37,119 bases of DNA from Nitrosomonas ureae (GCA_945872825.1 CAMCBD010000019.1:1-37119); one strand, 5' to 3'; numbered from the stretch's first letter, positions 1 through 9,523 are shown. The notes: generated by a model not told the origin, from the letters alone. Made by a program: numbers and translations.

Positions 1-2
1 AT

Positions 3-149
3 TATGTATCACGCTTTCCGTTTTCAGTAGGAGAAGGCCGTCCAACACCTAAATCGGCAATAATTGCACCTATTGTACTGGTGCTTGCAATTGGCGCTCT
101 CGTCTATATGCGAAGCAAACGCAAATCAGATAAACAAGCCGCTGCTTAA
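3..149 (+). CDS. C-terminal end of a membrane-anchored protein (partial, runs off the window start)
   Basis: An open frame enters from outside the window and stops with TAA at 147-149, giving 48 visible residues. A short stretch with FPFSVGEG is followed by a hydrophobic segment of about 17 residues (roughly residues 20-36) and a basic tail rich in Arg, Lys, Asp and Gln. This is a single C-terminal membrane anchor with a positively charged cytoplasmic end, so the missing N-terminal part would lie in the periplasm. The layout, with an FPF/IPF-x-VG motif just before a linker and anchor, resembles the end of the protein at 36172-36936, and the two may be related. Function is not known from this fragment. 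Confidence 0.6.
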   Translation, partial: YVSRFPFSVGEGRPTPKSAIIAPIVLVLAIGALVYMRSKRKSDKQAAA

Positions 150-620
150 CATGTGGTGAATCAGTGATTGAAATAAAGAGTGATCGAGTTATTGATTCAT
201 ACCTATACAAGAATCAAAAAAATTGGGATAAAACAAAGTTGGAGAATTGTGGGGAAGCTGTTTCAGATTAAGCGATCATATGAGTTTGCGGCGGAAAGGT
301 GGTCACTTTTGTGATATCGCTTTTGATATCAGACTTATTATTACAAGTAAATTCTGTGATGGCACACTCTGCTTGGATTAAATCCGGTCCACCTCGAAGA
401 GCCGGTCTTTCATTACCCAAAAACAAATTTAACTCTTGTTTTAATTGGTTTCTCATAATTCTAACATCTCGCGTAGCTTAGGCTGCCGAATGTGGCGACA
501 AATTATGGAAACAAGGTATTGATTGAATTATGCTACTCACTTCCGTGCTGAACATAGAGTTATCTGGAAGAATAAATCTTGGAGAAGATTTGTCTGGTAG
601 TTTTTCAAATTATTACAGAT
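150..620. other. Intergenic stretch with no convincing gene
   Basis: This is about 470 AT-rich bases between the fragment at the window start and the end of cobS. Two short overlapping open frames lie on opposite strands (about 60 codons each, 268-456 minus and 299-481 plus). Neither has a Shine-Dalgarno sequence or a recognisable family. GATATC occurs twice, eight bases apart in an inverted context around 314-331. No terminator for cobS and no RNA gene is recognised. Confidence 0.4.
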
Positions 621-1391
621 TCACCACAATTCGATCATGCTGTAAATATTTGTGTTTAAAGCTATCACTGAAACTAATAATACGGTTGTTTCGGTAGTCT
701 CCACTAATGCACCTGCCGTATCACCTGTTGTTCCGCCGATTCGCTGAAACATAAGATGGCGCAAAAACAAGAAAGTAATGATGGCAGTCAGCGCCAGCAA
801 TGAGTAGCGGATATCAGTTAGTAGAAACACGGAAAAGGGTACGGCGGCGAGAATAGAAATACTCCATCGACGTGGCTGATTGGCTGCCAATGATGAACCT
901 AATCCATTAAATCTGACATATGGTGTGGTCAGAAACAACAGTAGCAAAAGCGTTCTAGCAAGGATAATGGCTAACAACAAAGTGATCCATTCATTATTGA
1001 TGACCAAGGTATAAAGCGCTACAAACTTGAGCAGTATGATTAATACGATTGACATCACGCCAGCCGGACCGCAATTCGGGTCCTTCATTATCGCCAGTGT
1101 TTTTATTCGATCACCCATCCCGCCAATCCAGGCATCAGCACTATCTGCTAAACCATCCAGATGTAATCCGCCAGTCAGCAATATCCAGGAAGTGACCAGT
1201 AATGCAGCGGTTACTAGTGGCGGTGTGCTACTCAATAGCCAACCCAATCCAATGAGCAGTGATCCGATTATCAAACCAACAAAAGGATAGAACAGTAAGG
1301 AATATCCTAGGTCTTTCTCGCTTGGCTGCGTTGTCAGCCGTACGGGTAATCGAGTCAGGAATTGAACGGCGATGAGAAATGGTTTGATCAT
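621..1391 (-). CDS. cobS: Adenosylcobinamide-GDP ribazoletransferase (cobalamin synthase)
   Basis: This integral inner-membrane enzyme joins adenosylcobinamide-GDP to alpha-ribazole (or its phosphate) in the last step of nucleotide-loop assembly. The 256-residue product has the family's usual length. It carries the two acidic signatures of CobS: GGLHLDGLADSADAW at about residues 74-88, and GGTTGDTAGALVE near residues 218-230. Between them lie several strongly hydrophobic segments, and the protein begins with FLIAVQFLTRLPV, typical of the family. It is the last gene of the cob operon and overlaps cobC by 4 bases (ATGA), which suggests translational coupling. No clear terminator follows it. Confidence 0.95.
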   Translation of the reverse strand: MIKPFLIAVQFLTRLPVRLTTQPSEKDLGYSLLFYPFVGLIIGSLLIGLGWLLSSTPPLVTAALLVTSWILLTGGLHLDGLADSADAWIGGMGDRIKTLAIMKDPNCGPAGVMSIVLIILLKFVALYTLVINNEWITLLLAIILARTLLLLLFLTTPYVRFNGLGSSLAANQPRRWSISILAAVPFSVFLLTDIRYSLLALTAIITFLFLRHLMFQRIGGTTGDTAGALVETTETTVLLVSVIALNTNIYSMIELW

Positions 1392-1984
1392 GCGTCAGGA
1401 TTGGAAATAAGCATTGCTTGATGAGGTTCTGTTTGTTCTATACAAACATGTTTGATGTCGGCATGACTAACCTCAAATTCCAATAAACGTTCAACCGGAT
1501 GCTGCTGAATATGACAAATAATGACGCGAATCACGCCACTATGCGTAATGAGTAAAATTTTTTTACCAATGAATTGTTGCTGAATATCATACCAAGCCGA
1601 CAATACGCGCGCTTCGAAATCGAGTAAATATTCGCCGCTAGGCGGTGGATAGTTCAGAGGATTCTGCCAGAAACGGGACAAAGCTTCGGCATTGGTTTGC
1701 ATCAATTCGGTCGCAGACCGATCTTCCCACTCTCCAAAGTGAATTTCCTGTATACGGCTATCTTTCGTTGCGGGAATGGAATATCGTTGTTCCAAAGCGT
1801 GTGCAAAGTTTGCGCAACGTATTAAAGGGGAAGTGATGATTTGTTGCCACTGAAACGGTTTCTTTTCAATGGCATTCCACATTTGTGCCCAGCCGAGTTG
1901 AGTTAACGGATAGTCCGTACTGCCGCAATAGCGATTGTTGTTCTCAGTTTCGCCGTGTCTGAGAAGATCAATAAAGGTTGTCAT
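1388..1984 (-). CDS. cobC: Alpha-ribazole phosphatase (histidine phosphatase family)
   Basis: This is a cytoplasmic phosphatase of the histidine phosphatase superfamily. It would remove the 5'-phosphate from alpha-ribazole phosphate or from cobalamin phosphate. The catalytic signature LLRHGETENN lies at residues 8-17, and the second catalytic His is in LLITHSGVIRV near residue 147. Length is 198 residues, normal for CobC. The start is 9 bases after the cobT stop, and the end overlaps the cobS start. Sequence alone cannot separate CobC from other small phosphatases of this family, but its place between cobT and cobS makes the assignment firm. Confidence 0.9.
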   Translation of the reverse strand: MTTFIDLLRHGETENNNRYCGSTDYPLTQLGWAQMWNAIEKKPFQWQQIITSPLIRCANFAHALEQRYSIPATKDSRIQEIHFGEWEDRSATELMQTNAEALSRFWQNPLNYPPPSGEYLLDFEARVLSAWYDIQQQFIGKKILLITHSGVIRVIICHIQQHPVERLLEFEVSHADIKHVCIEQTEPHQAMLISNPDA

Positions 1985-1993
1985 GGTTTAGGA

Positions 1994-3058
1994 TTAATTT
2001 TTCTGCGAAACCTGTGCTTCAGAAAAAGTGGCCATTTCATTGTGTAACTTACAAGCCATGTTTAATAGATTGAACGCGATTGCAGCACCACTGCCTTCAC
2101 CCAACCGCATATTCAGAGCAATCAACGGTTTTGCATCGAGTGCGTTGAGAATCCTAGCATGCCCTGATTCTGCAGACTGGTGGGAATAAAAAAACCAGTT
2201 CTTACACCCTGGGAAAATATGCTCGGCGGCTAATGCAGCAACGGTGCTGATGAAACCATCAATTAGTATCGGTAATCCTGATTGCGCGCCACGAATATAC
2301 GCGCCGGTCAAAGCAGCAATCTCAAATCCCCCGATACGGCGAAGCGCATCCAAAGGAGAATCAACGAGTGGGCTATGCAAAGACAATGCTTGTGATATGA
2401 CATTGATTTTACGTGCGATGCCAACACTATCAAGACCGGTACCGGAACCAGTCAGCAGCGTAGGCCGCTCATTTAGTAAGACACAAGCTAGAGCAGAGGC
2501 GCTTGTGGTATTGCCTATCCCCATTTCGCCCCCAATAAACAATTGCTTGTTCTTTTGTTGTGCGCGTTCAATCACCTCAAAGCCGACATTCAATGCCCGG
2601 TTCAGTTGATCCCAAGTCATTGCAGGTACATGGGCAAAATTTGCGGTACCTGCCCCAAGATGATAGTGCCGGACGTCTGTTAGCGACTGGGTATCGTGCA
2701 CTGTCCCCAGATTAATGATTTCCAACGAAGCACCCAGAGTACGTGCGAGAACATTGATGGCGCCACCGCCACGCGCGAAGTTCCGGATCATTTCGCTGGT
2801 GACCGATTGTGGAAATGCTGAGACGCCTTCCGCAGCAATACCATGATCTCCGGCGAAAATAGCGATATGCACCTGTTCAACGCAAGGTTGCGAAGTATTC
2901 TGCAATGCAGCGAGTTTAATGGCAATTTCCTCTAGTTGGCCGAGAGAGCCGGGCGGTTTTGTCAATTGTGCTTGGCGAATCTGAGCCAACTGAGCCATTT
3001 CCGGATTTGGAATAGCTAATGGTTCATTCAGCCAGCTAAGGGTGGTTTTTTCGGTCAC
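1994..3058 (-). CDS. cobT: Nicotinate-nucleotide--dimethylbenzimidazole phosphoribosyltransferase
   Basis: CobT transfers the phosphoribosyl group of nicotinate mononucleotide to 5,6-dimethylbenzimidazole to make alpha-ribazole phosphate, the lower-ligand precursor of B12. The 354-residue product matches the family length. It shows the LTKPPGSLGQLEEIA start region, the IFAGDHGIAAEGVSAFPQ motif, and the C-terminal LGEGSGAAIAF segment containing the catalytic Glu. Translation starts at GTG, which sits inside the end of cobU (GTGA overlap), and an AAAGGAG Shine-Dalgarno sequence lies within the last cobU codons. It is the third gene of the operon. Confidence 0.96.
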   Translation of the reverse strand: MTEKTTLSWLNEPLAIPNPEMAQLAQIRQAQLTKPPGSLGQLEEIAIKLAALQNTSQPCVEQVHIAIFAGDHGIAAEGVSAFPQSVTSEMIRNFARGGGAINVLARTLGASLEIINLGTVHDTQSLTDVRHYHLGAGTANFAHVPAMTWDQLNRALNVGFEVIERAQQKNKQLFIGGEMGIGNTTSASALACVLLNERPTLLTGSGTGLDSVGIARKINVISQALSLHSPLVDSPLDALRRIGGFEIAALTGAYIRGAQSGLPILIDGFISTVAALAAEHIFPGCKNWFFYSHQSAESGHARILNALDAKPLIALNMRLGEGSGAAIAFNLLNMACKLHNEMATFSEAQVSQKN

Positions 3059-3585
3059 ACATGTTCTCCTTTGAGCATCAAAGGCAACCCGGCAACAGTT
3101 AAAACCACTTGTTCACAATGTTGTGCGATTTCCTGATGTAATTTACCGGCTTCATCACAATAGCGTCGGCTCAGTTCACCCATTGGCGTGACTCCCATGT
3201 TTGTTTCATTGCTGACTAGAATGAGTTTTCCTGTTAAATGCGGTAGTACCTTAAGGAATGCTGCACGCTCCGTATCAAATTTTGATATGTCCGGATGAAC
3301 CAACAAATTGGTCAACCAGAGTGTCAGGCAATCAACTAATAGACAGTGGTCTTTATTTGCTTGCTGGATCAAAGCGGACGCCAGTTGCAAAGGCTCTTCA
3401 ATGACCTGCCAATGATCAGGGCGCCGTACCCGATGCGCGGCAATTCGCTCGCGCATTTCTTCGTCTTCGATAGTGGCCGTAGCGATATAGGTAACCGGAA
3501 GCAGGCTTTCCGTGGCCAAGCGTTCTGCCAATCTGCTTTTACCTGAACGGACACCGCCAAGAATCAATGTTCTTGTAGCGCTCAT
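3055..3585 (-). CDS. cobU: Bifunctional adenosylcobinamide kinase / adenosylcobinamide-phosphate guanylyltransferase
   Basis: CobU (CobP) phosphorylates adenosylcobinamide and transfers GMP from GTP to it, giving the GDP-activated substrate of CobS. The 176-residue product has the P-loop [12 protein letters not shown] at residues 10-21. The [17 protein letters not shown] segment near residues 49-65 holds the His that is guanylylated in this family, and [11 protein letters not shown] near residues 124-134 is also typical. It overlaps cobQ upstream by 4 bases (ATGA) and cobT downstream by 4 bases (GTGA), so the three genes are probably translated as a coupled set. Confidence 0.96.
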   Translation of the reverse strand: MSATRTLILGGVRSGKSRLAERLATESLLPVTYIATATIEDEEMRERIAAHRVRRPDHWQVIEEPLQLASALIQQANKDHCLLVDCLTLWLTNLLVHPDISKFDTERAAFLKVLPHLTGKLILVSNETNMGVTPMGELSRRYCDEAGKLHQEIAQHCEQVVLTVAGLPLMLKGEHV

Positions 3586-5063
3586 GGAGTGTTCACATGC
3601 AAGTTGAGTAACCGATGCAGATGCGCAGTATCCAGATATTGATCAATGCAATCCGCTAAACGATCAATTTGAGCTTCACGTATCGCATGGTAATCGGGTG
3701 TATTTTTTAGATCACCTAATCCGGCCCAGGTTAGTAATTCGCTGCAAGCCAGGGGAGATTCAAAAATGCCATGCAAATATGTGCCCAGTATCAGTCCATC
3801 GTCGCTGATTGCACCATCATCACCGTGCATCAGATGAGCGGAAGGCGGATAGTACGTATGATAGGTGGTGATGCCCGCATGGATCTCATAACCCGTTACG
3901 GTTGTTTTATGAAAAGCCAATATTCCTTGCGTGTTACGCAGTAATTTTTCTGGTTTCAGGGTTGTTTCCATATTGAAGAAAGCGAATCCATGCGCGCTAC
4001 CGCGGTCGCCCTCTAGGCCGTCGGGATCATGTATAAGCTTTCCTAGCATTTGGAAGCCGCCACAAATTCCCATCAGTTTTCCACCATAGCGTAAATGCCG
4101 GCGGATCGCCAGTTCCCAACCTTGTTCGCGTAGCCAATCTAAATCAGCACATACACTTTTGGAGCCCGGTAAAATGATTAAATCGGCAGGTGGAATGGTG
4201 TCTCCGGGACCAATATATTGTAGATTGACCTGTGGATGCAAGCGCAACGGGTCAAAATCAGTGTGATTACTGATACGTGGTAATGCGGGGACAATAACTC
4301 GAAGATAATCCTGCTCCATCGGTGTTACAAAGTCATTTGTGCGCGGCAAAGCATCTTCTGCTTCCAGATGTAAGCCCTGTAGATAAGGTAAAACACCCAA
4401 TACGGGCTTGCCGGTATATTGTTCCAACCAGTCTAATCCCGGTTGCAGTAATGCGATATCGCCACGAAAGCGATTGATAATGAAACCTTGGATGCGTGCC
4501 TGCTCAGTTTCGCTTAATAGGGCCAGCGTGCCCACCAGATGGGCAAAAACACCACCGCGATCAATATCGGCAATGAGAATTACCGGGCAATCGACGGCTT
4601 CCGCAAATCCCATATTCGCAATATCGTTGGCGCGCAAATTAATTTCTGCCGGAGAACCGGCTCCTTCAACAATAATCTTGTCGTATTTCGCGATGAGCCG
4701 AGAATGCGATTCGAGTACTGCCTTCAATGCTATCGATTTGTAATCATGAAATCCGCAAGCATCCATGTTGGCGATGGCATGACCGTGAATGATGATTTGC
4801 GCATTTTTATCCGTGTTGGGTTTCAGCAATACCGGATTCATATCAGTATGAGGTGCCAATCCGGCAGCCAGTGCTTGCACAGCCTGTGCACGGCCGATTT
4901 CTCCGCCGTCGCGCGTAACGACACTATTCAACGCCATATTTTGCGGTTTAAACGGTGCAATACTCACACCCTGACGTGCTAGCCAGCGGCATAATGCGGT
5001 CACCAACATACTTTTCCCTACGTCTGAAGTGGTGCCTTGAATCATGAGTGTCTGAGTGCGCAT
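3582..5063 (-). CDS. cobQ: Cobyric acid synthase (glutamine-hydrolysing)
   Basis: This enzyme amidates four side chains of adenosylcobyrinic acid a,c-diamide using glutamine and ATP, giving adenosylcobyric acid. The N-terminal half is a dethiobiotin-synthetase-like ATPase, with [12 protein letters not shown] at residues 7-18 and [10 protein letters not shown]. The C-terminal half is a class I glutamine amidotransferase-like domain, with [12 protein letters not shown] holding the nucleophilic Cys and [10 protein letters not shown] holding the catalytic His. The 493-residue length is normal. AGGAGG sits only two bases before this ATG, which is unusually close. It leads the minus-strand cob operon, and no B12 riboswitch is recognised upstream. 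Confidence 0.96.
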   Translation of the reverse strand: MRTQTLMIQGTTSDVGKSMLVTALCRWLARQGVSIAPFKPQNMALNSVVTRDGGEIGRAQAVQALAAGLAPHTDMNPVLLKPNTDKNAQIIIHGHAIANMDACGFHDYKSIALKAVLESHSRLIAKYDKIIVEGAGSPAEINLRANDIANMGFAEAVDCPVILIADIDRGGVFAHLVGTLALLSETEQARIQGFIINRFRGDIALLQPGLDWLEQYTGKPVLGVLPYLQGLHLEAEDALPRTNDFVTPMEQDYLRVIVPALPRISNHTDFDPLRLHPQVNLQYIGPGDTIPPADLIILPGSKSVCADLDWLREQGWELAIRRHLRYGGKLMGICGGFQMLGKLIHDPDGLEGDRGSAHGFAFFNMETTLKPEKLLRNTQGILAFHKTTVTGYEIHAGITTYHTYYPPSAHLMHGDDGAISDDGLILGTYLHGIFESPLACSELLTWAGLGDLKNTPDYHAIREAQIDRLADCIDQYLDTAHLHRLLNLHVNTP

Positions 5064-5157
5064 GGCCTCCTAGTAAATGTAGTGGATATTAATTTGATTA
5101 TGTCAGTGTATATGGGAAGTTGAATTTAGTCCTTACAGATACGGTACACCGGGTTTT

Positions 5158-5569
5158 TTGGGGGCTATATTTTACTTCAATCCCGGTTTGTGGTTCATCA
5201 AAATTTTCAGTGATGAATCGGGTGAATCTTTTTCTGGCAATAATTGGGCGAAAGGATTTATGCGCGGCACAGAATTTCATCGCGCTGACTGGTTGGATTT
5301 GATGGATAACGAAGAAGAAGGCGGTGCATTGGTAGCCATATAAAGAACCGGTTAGTGAAGAATTGCGTGAGAAGTTATTGATAAACCTATCAGCTGGTGT
5401 GATGCACATTTATCGTTATTTTGAGCCTCAGCGAAAAATGGCATCACAATTAGCAAGACAAACAGGCACACTGCGCCGCGAATAGCCAAAAACAGGACGT
5501 AACGCCTCCTGCCCTTGTGGCTCCGGGAAAAAATACAAAAAGTGTTGTGGAGAAGTAACGCTGCATTAG
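5158..5569 (+). pseudogene. Decayed UPF0149/YecA-type gene with C-terminal SEC-C motif
   Basis: Coding traces run on the plus strand in two frames. The first frame, 5158-5343, reads NWAKGFMRGTEFHRADWLDL, then MDNEEEGGALVAI and a stop. This is typical of the UPF0149 fold. The second frame starts at 5342 with KEPVSEELREKLL and continues to a TAG at 5483-5485. After that stop the same frame gives [20 protein letters not shown] and stops at 5567-5569. The tail is a zinc-binding SEC-C motif. The gene is thus missing its 5' end, has a frameshift or small deletion near 5341, and has one nonsense codon, probably a former CAG. The identification is confident, and the gene is almost certainly non-functional. 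Confidence 0.82.
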
Positions 5570-5772
5570 ACGAATCGAATGCATGATGCATCGAAAATAA
5601 ACTACTTGAGCGGATAAGGATTGCAATTCACGGATTATGACCGGTCTGGTGTTTCGGTCTGCCTGACCCACTGCGCTACTGCTTGTTTCTATGTTATTGA
5701 CTGGTTTTGTGGGTACAATTCAATCGAAACATCTGGATATCTATCCCAATGCTAAAAGGAAAGAATGTAACC

Positions 5773-7332
5773 ATGGCCAAAGCAAAAGAAGTCAAAGAAG
5801 AGCCATTGGAAAAGCAACTCTGGAAAGCTGCCGATAAATTACGAAAAAATATTGATGCAGCAGAATACAAGCATGTGGTACTGGGACTAATGTTCCTGAA
5901 ATACATCTCCGATGCGTTCGAGGAATTGCATGACCGGCTCAAAACCGGTGAAGGCGATCTCGTTGGTGCCGACCCGGAAGATAAAGATGAGTACAAAGCA
6001 GAGAATGTATTCTTTGTTCCCATCGAATCGCGCTGGTCACATCTGGTAGCGCAAGCCAAACAACCCGATATCGGCACCTATGTGGATGCCGCCATGGATG
6101 CGATTGAAAAGGAAAATCCATCACTCAAGGGTGTGCTGCCCAAAGTCTACGCACGGCAAAACCTCGATCCCACGTCACTGGGCGAATTGATCGATCTGAT
6201 CGGTAATATTGCGCTGGGCAACGCCAAAGCGCGTAGCGCTGATGTGCTCGGGCATGTATTCGAATACTTCCTCGGTGAATTTGTGTTGGCTGAAGGCAAG
6301 CAAGGCGGGCAGTTCTATACGCCGCGCAGCATTGTCGAATTACTGGTGAATATGCTGGAACCCTATAAAGGACGCGTATTCGATCCCTGCTGCGGCTCCG
6401 GCGGCATGTTCGTGCAATCGGAAAAGTTTGTCGAAGAACACCAAGGCCGCATCAACGATATTTCCATCTACGGCCAGGAAAGCAACCAGACCACCTGGCG
6501 CCTGGCGAAAATGAACCTGGCCATTCGCGGTATTGACAGCTCGCAGGTGAAATGGAACAACGAGGGTTCGTTCCTGAACGATGCCCACAAAGACCTGAAA
6601 GCCGATTTCATCATCGCCAATCCGCCGTTTAATGTCAGTGACTGGAGCGGCGAATTATTACGCAATGACGGCCGCTGGCAATTCGGCATACCCCCGGCGG
6701 GCAATGCCAATTTTGCCTGGCTACAGCATTTTGTGTATCACTTATCGCCCACCGGCATTGCCGGGGTGGTGTTGGCCAAAGGCGCGCTGACTTCCAAAAC
6801 CTCCGGCGAAGGGGAAATCCGCAAAAATCTCATTGCAGAAGGCAATCTGATCGACTGCATTGTGAATTTACCAGGTAAGTTGTTTTTGAACACACAAATT
6901 CCTGCGGGATTGTGGTTCATGAACCGCGCACGTAATAATGGACATCCCCGTAAAGATCAAATCCTGTTTATTGACGCGCGCAATCTCGGCCATCTGATCA
7001 ATCGCCGCACTCTCGAACTGTCCCGCGAAGACATCCAGCAAATTGCCAACACCTACCATGCCTGGCGCACCACCTCCGTCATTCCCGCGCAGGCGGGAAT
7101 CCAGCCGTATGAAGACATCAAAGGCTTCTGTGCCTCAGTACCGGTGGAGCGTGTGGCCGAACTGGATTACGTGCTGACGCCAGGGCGTTATGTCGGTCTG
7201 CCGGATGAAACAGATGATTTTAATTTCCCCGAGCGTTTCGCCGCGTTGAAGGCGGAATTCGAGGTGCAATTGCAGGAAGAGGCGGCGTTGAATCGGGCGA
7301 TTGTTGAGAGTTTGGCGAGAGTGAAGTTGTGA
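5773..7332 (+). CDS. hsdM: Type I restriction-modification system, DNA methyltransferase subunit
   Basis: HsdM forms an M2S complex with HsdS and methylates N6 of adenine in the split target site. The SAM-binding motif [11 protein letters not shown] is at residues 203-213, and the catalytic NPPF motif begins at residue 283. An N-terminal helical HsdM_N domain ([25 protein letters not shown]) comes first. I start at the ATG at 5773 (MAKAKEV) because AAGGAAAG precedes it at a suitable distance. In-frame codons upstream to 5707 would add 22 residues that are not typical of the family. Residues 436-444 are encoded by an inserted dRS3-like palindrome (7081-7100). It overlaps hsdS by 4 bases. Confidence 0.95.
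   Translation: MAKAKEVKEEPLEKQLWKAADKLRKNIDAAEYKHVVLGLMFLKYISDAFEELHDRLKTGEGDLVGADPEDKDEYKAENVFFVPIESRWSHLVAQAKQPDIGTYVDAAMDAIEKENPSLKGVLPKVYARQNLDPTSLGELIDLIGNIALGNAKARSADVLGHVFEYFLGEFVLAEGKQGGQFYTPRSIVELLVNMLEPYKGRVFDPCCGSGGMFVQSEKFVEEHQGRINDISIYGQESNQTTWRLAKMNLAIRGIDSSQVKWNNEGSFLNDAHKDLKADFIIANPPFNVSDWSGELLRNDGRWQFGIPPAGNANFAWLQHFVYHLSPTGIAGVVLAKGALTSKTSGEGEIRKNLIAEGNLIDCIVNLPGKLFLNTQIPAGLWFMNRARNNGHPRKDQILFIDARNLGHLINRRTLELSREDIQQIANTYHAWRTTSVIPAQAGIQPYEDIKGFCASVPVERVAELDYVLTPGRYVGLPDETDDFNFPERFAALKAEFEVQLQEEAALNRAIVESLARVKL
7081..7100. repeat. dRS3-like palindrome inserted in frame in hsdM
   Basis: The 20 bases read ATTCCC, eight spacer bases, GGGAAT, which matches the form of the neisserial dRS3 repeat (ATTCCC-N8-GGGAAT). 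It is translated in frame as part of VIPAQAGIQ. It sits in a linker between the methyltransferase core and the conserved C-terminal GFC segment, where a short insertion should be tolerated. Confidence 0.75.
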
Positions 7333-8528
7333 GTAATTTATGGCAAGAGTCGAAGCTTGGTAAAACTGGAAAGATTGTTACAGGAAAGACTCCTTCAAAA
7401 GATAATCCTGAGGATTGGGGGAATGATGTTCTTTTTATAACCCCATCTGATTATAGAAATTATGAGAAGAAAGCCTATTCAAGTATCAGAAAGCTTTCAG
7501 TAATTGGAGCCGAGCGACAAAAACTAAGATTGCTCCCTATAAATTCAGTATTGGTAACTTGTATTGGTTCTGATATGGGGAAAACCGTTTGTAACGTATT
7601 GCCATGTGTGACGAATCAGCAAATAAACGCAATCATTCCTGATCAGTCCGTAGCTAATGCAGACTATTTGTATTACGTTACGAAAGATCTTTATGAGGTA
7701 CTTAAAGGTTTTGGCGGGGATGGTACTGCTGTTCCAATATTGAATAAATCAGATTTTGAAAATATTGACATATTACTACCTTCAATTGCCGAACAAAAAG
7801 CCATCGCTTCCGTCCTCAGCAGCCTTGACGACAAAATCGATCTGCTGTGCCGCCAGAATAAAATCCTCGAAGCCATGGCTGAAGCGCTGTTTAGGCATTG
7901 GTTTGTGGAGGAAGCGCGAGAAGACTGGGAGAAAGTTAAGCTATCTGATGTTTGCCTTGTTATTACAAAAGAAACCACTCCGACCACGCTTGGCCATCAA
8001 TTTGTTGAAACGGGTGTAAATTTTGTAAAAGCAGAGTCAATAACTGACAGTGGTGATTTTATTCTTAAGAAATTCGCACACATTTCTGAAGAAACTCATC
8101 TCTTCTTGAGGAGATCAATAATTGAATCGGGTGATGTGTTATGCAGCATTGCTGGGACTATCGGTCGCACAGCCATTGTCGATGACTCAATTCTACCGGC
8201 AAATACAAATCAGGCAATTGCTATCCTTCGAGTTGATTATAAAAAATGCCTGCCTGAGTTTGTTTACTTGTTTTTGAAGTCAACGGCCTTTCGAGAGATT
8301 ATGGATGGAAAAGTTGTTCACGCTGTTCAGCCAAATTTAAGTCTCGGTGAGATTGGGAATACCATATTCCTGTCTCCTCCAAAGGATCTGGTGCGCAAGT
8401 TTGAGGTTACGATTCGCCCAATATTTGAAAAGAAAAAGAATAATTCGCGCCAAATCCGCACCCTCGAAACCCTCCGCGACACCCTGCTCCCCAAACTCAT
8501 GAGCGGCGAAGTTCGGGTAACCGTATGA
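7329..8528 (+). CDS. hsdS: Type I restriction-modification system, specificity subunit
   Basis: HsdS determines the bipartite DNA target of the complex. The 399-residue product has the expected two-fold layout. Target-recognition domain 1 covers about residues 1-150. It is followed by a conserved helical spacer ([20 protein letters not shown] with a following coiled coil to about residue 195). Target-recognition domain 2 covers about 205-365, and a second conserved helix ends in [16 protein letters not shown]. Translation starts at GTG overlapping the hsdM stop. The two recognition domains are visibly AT-richer than the conserved spacer and the neighbouring genes, as expected if they are exchanged by recombination. 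The target sequence cannot be predicted by eye. Confidence 0.94.
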   Translation: MSNLWQESKLGKTGKIVTGKTPSKDNPEDWGNDVLFITPSDYRNYEKKAYSSIRKLSVIGAERQKLRLLPINSVLVTCIGSDMGKTVCNVLPCVTNQQINAIIPDQSVANADYLYYVTKDLYEVLKGFGGDGTAVPILNKSDFENIDILLPSIAEQKAIASVLSSLDDKIDLLCRQNKILEAMAEALFRHWFVEEAREDWEKVKLSDVCLVITKETTPTTLGHQFVETGVNFVKAESITDSGDFILKKFAHISEETHLFLRRSIIESGDVLCSIAGTIGRTAIVDDSILPANTNQAIAILRVDYKKCLPEFVYLFLKSTAFREIMDGKVVHAVQPNLSLGEIGNTIFLSPPKDLVRKFEVTIRPIFEKKKNNSRQIRTLETLRDTLLPKLMSGEVRVTV

Positions 8529-9523
8529 ATACTCCAGACCAGATTACTATTTATCAATCCGCCGATGGCAGCGTGCAGCTTGAGGTTACGCTGGATCAAG
8601 ACACGGTTTGGCTGACTCAGCGCCAACTGTCGGCTTTGTTTGATAAGGATGTGCGCACCATCAATGAGCATATTCGCAATGTGCTTGCAGAACAGGAGCT
8701 TGCTGCTGAGGCAACTATCCGGAAATTCCGGATAGTTCAACAGGAAGGCGAACGCAAGGTCAACCGCGAGATTGAACATTACAATCTGGATATGATCATT
8801 TCCGTGGGTTACCGCGTCAATTCCAAAAAAGGCACGCAATTCCGTATCTGGGCGAGTCACGTGCTCAAACAATTTCTGGTGCAGGGTTATGCGCTGAATG
8901 AACAGAAACTTCAGACGCAACAACAAAAACTCGTGGATTTAAAACAAGCGATTGCCTTGTCTTCACGCTTGTTCCAACAAAAAGACTTAACCGCTTCCGA
9001 ATCGCAAGGCATCTTGTCGATCCTGGAGAAATACAGCCACGCGCTGACGGTGCTAGACGATTACGATCATCAGCGTTTACAGGTGACGGGAATCCAGCAA
9101 GCCGGACAGTGCAGAATTTCCTATGATGAAGCGATCCAGCAAATCCGGCTGTGGCGTGAGCAGGAGAAACTGGGCGGATTATTCGGCAACGAAAAAGATG
9201 ATTCCTTCAAAAGTTCGTTGGAAACTATTTACCAAACGTTTGGCGGCAAGGAACTTTACTCCAGTATTGAAGAGAAAGCGGCCAATCTGCTGTATTTCAT
9301 CGTCAAGAATCACTCTTTTTCCGATGGCAACAAACGCATTGCCGCCGCGCTGTTTGTCTGGTTTCTTGCGCGTCATAATTATCTGCTTAACGCAGACGGA
9401 GAAAAGCGCATCGCCGATAATGCCCTGGTTGCGTTTACGTTGCTGATTGCCGAGAGCAAACCCGAGGAAAAAGACACGATGGTGAAAGTCATCATCAATT
9501 TAATCAATGGCAATAATCCGTAG
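8525..9523 (+). CDS. RhuM-Fic/Doc fusion protein (death-on-curing type)
   Basis: The N-terminal part (about residues 8-120) is a RhuM domain with TVWLTQRQLSALF, the IRKFRIVQ segment and NLDMIISVGYRVNSKKGTQF. A coiled linker leads to a C-terminal Fic/Doc domain with the motif HSFSDGNKR at residues 263-271. Canonical AMPylating Fic proteins have HxFx(D/E)GNGR. The Lys in place of the second Gly matches Doc, which phosphorylates its target, so kinase-like activity is an inference. Genes of this type are common inside type I RM loci. The start overlaps hsdS by 4 bases, and the stop codon is supplied by a REP palindrome. A perfect 25-base palindrome lies within the RhuM part. Confidence 0.88.
   Translation: MNTPDQITIYQSADGSVQLEVTLDQDTVWLTQRQLSALFDKDVRTINEHIRNVLAEQELAAEATIRKFRIVQQEGERKVNREIEHYNLDMIISVGYRVNSKKGTQFRIWASHVLKQFLVQGYALNEQKLQTQQQKLVDLKQAIALSSRLFQQKDLTASESQGILSILEKYSHALTVLDDYDHQRLQVTGIQQAGQCRISYDEAIQQIRLWREQEKLGGLFGNEKDDSFKSSLETIYQTFGGKELYSSIEEKAANLLYFIVKNHSFSDGNKRIAAALFVWFLARHNYLLNADGEKRIADNALVAFTLLIAESKPEEKDTMVKVIINLINGNNP
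8713..8737. repeat. Perfect 25-base palindrome inside the RhuM-Fic gene
   Basis: Two 12-base arms (AACTATCCGGAA and its exact reverse complement) flank a single central A. In protein terms it encodes TIRKFRIV, a conserved stretch of RhuM proteins, so part of the symmetry follows from the near-palindromic peptide IRKFRI combined with particular codon choices. Confidence 0.85.

Noticed and set aside
268-456. Minus-strand open frame of 62 codons beginning MRNQLKQELNLF
   Set aside because: It has no ribosome binding site or family match and overlaps a similar frame on the other strand, so it is not supported as a gene.
5064-5157. Possible cobalamin riboswitch upstream of cobQ
   Set aside because: No B12-box or the expected long structured leader is visible, and the space before the neighbouring pseudogene is too short.
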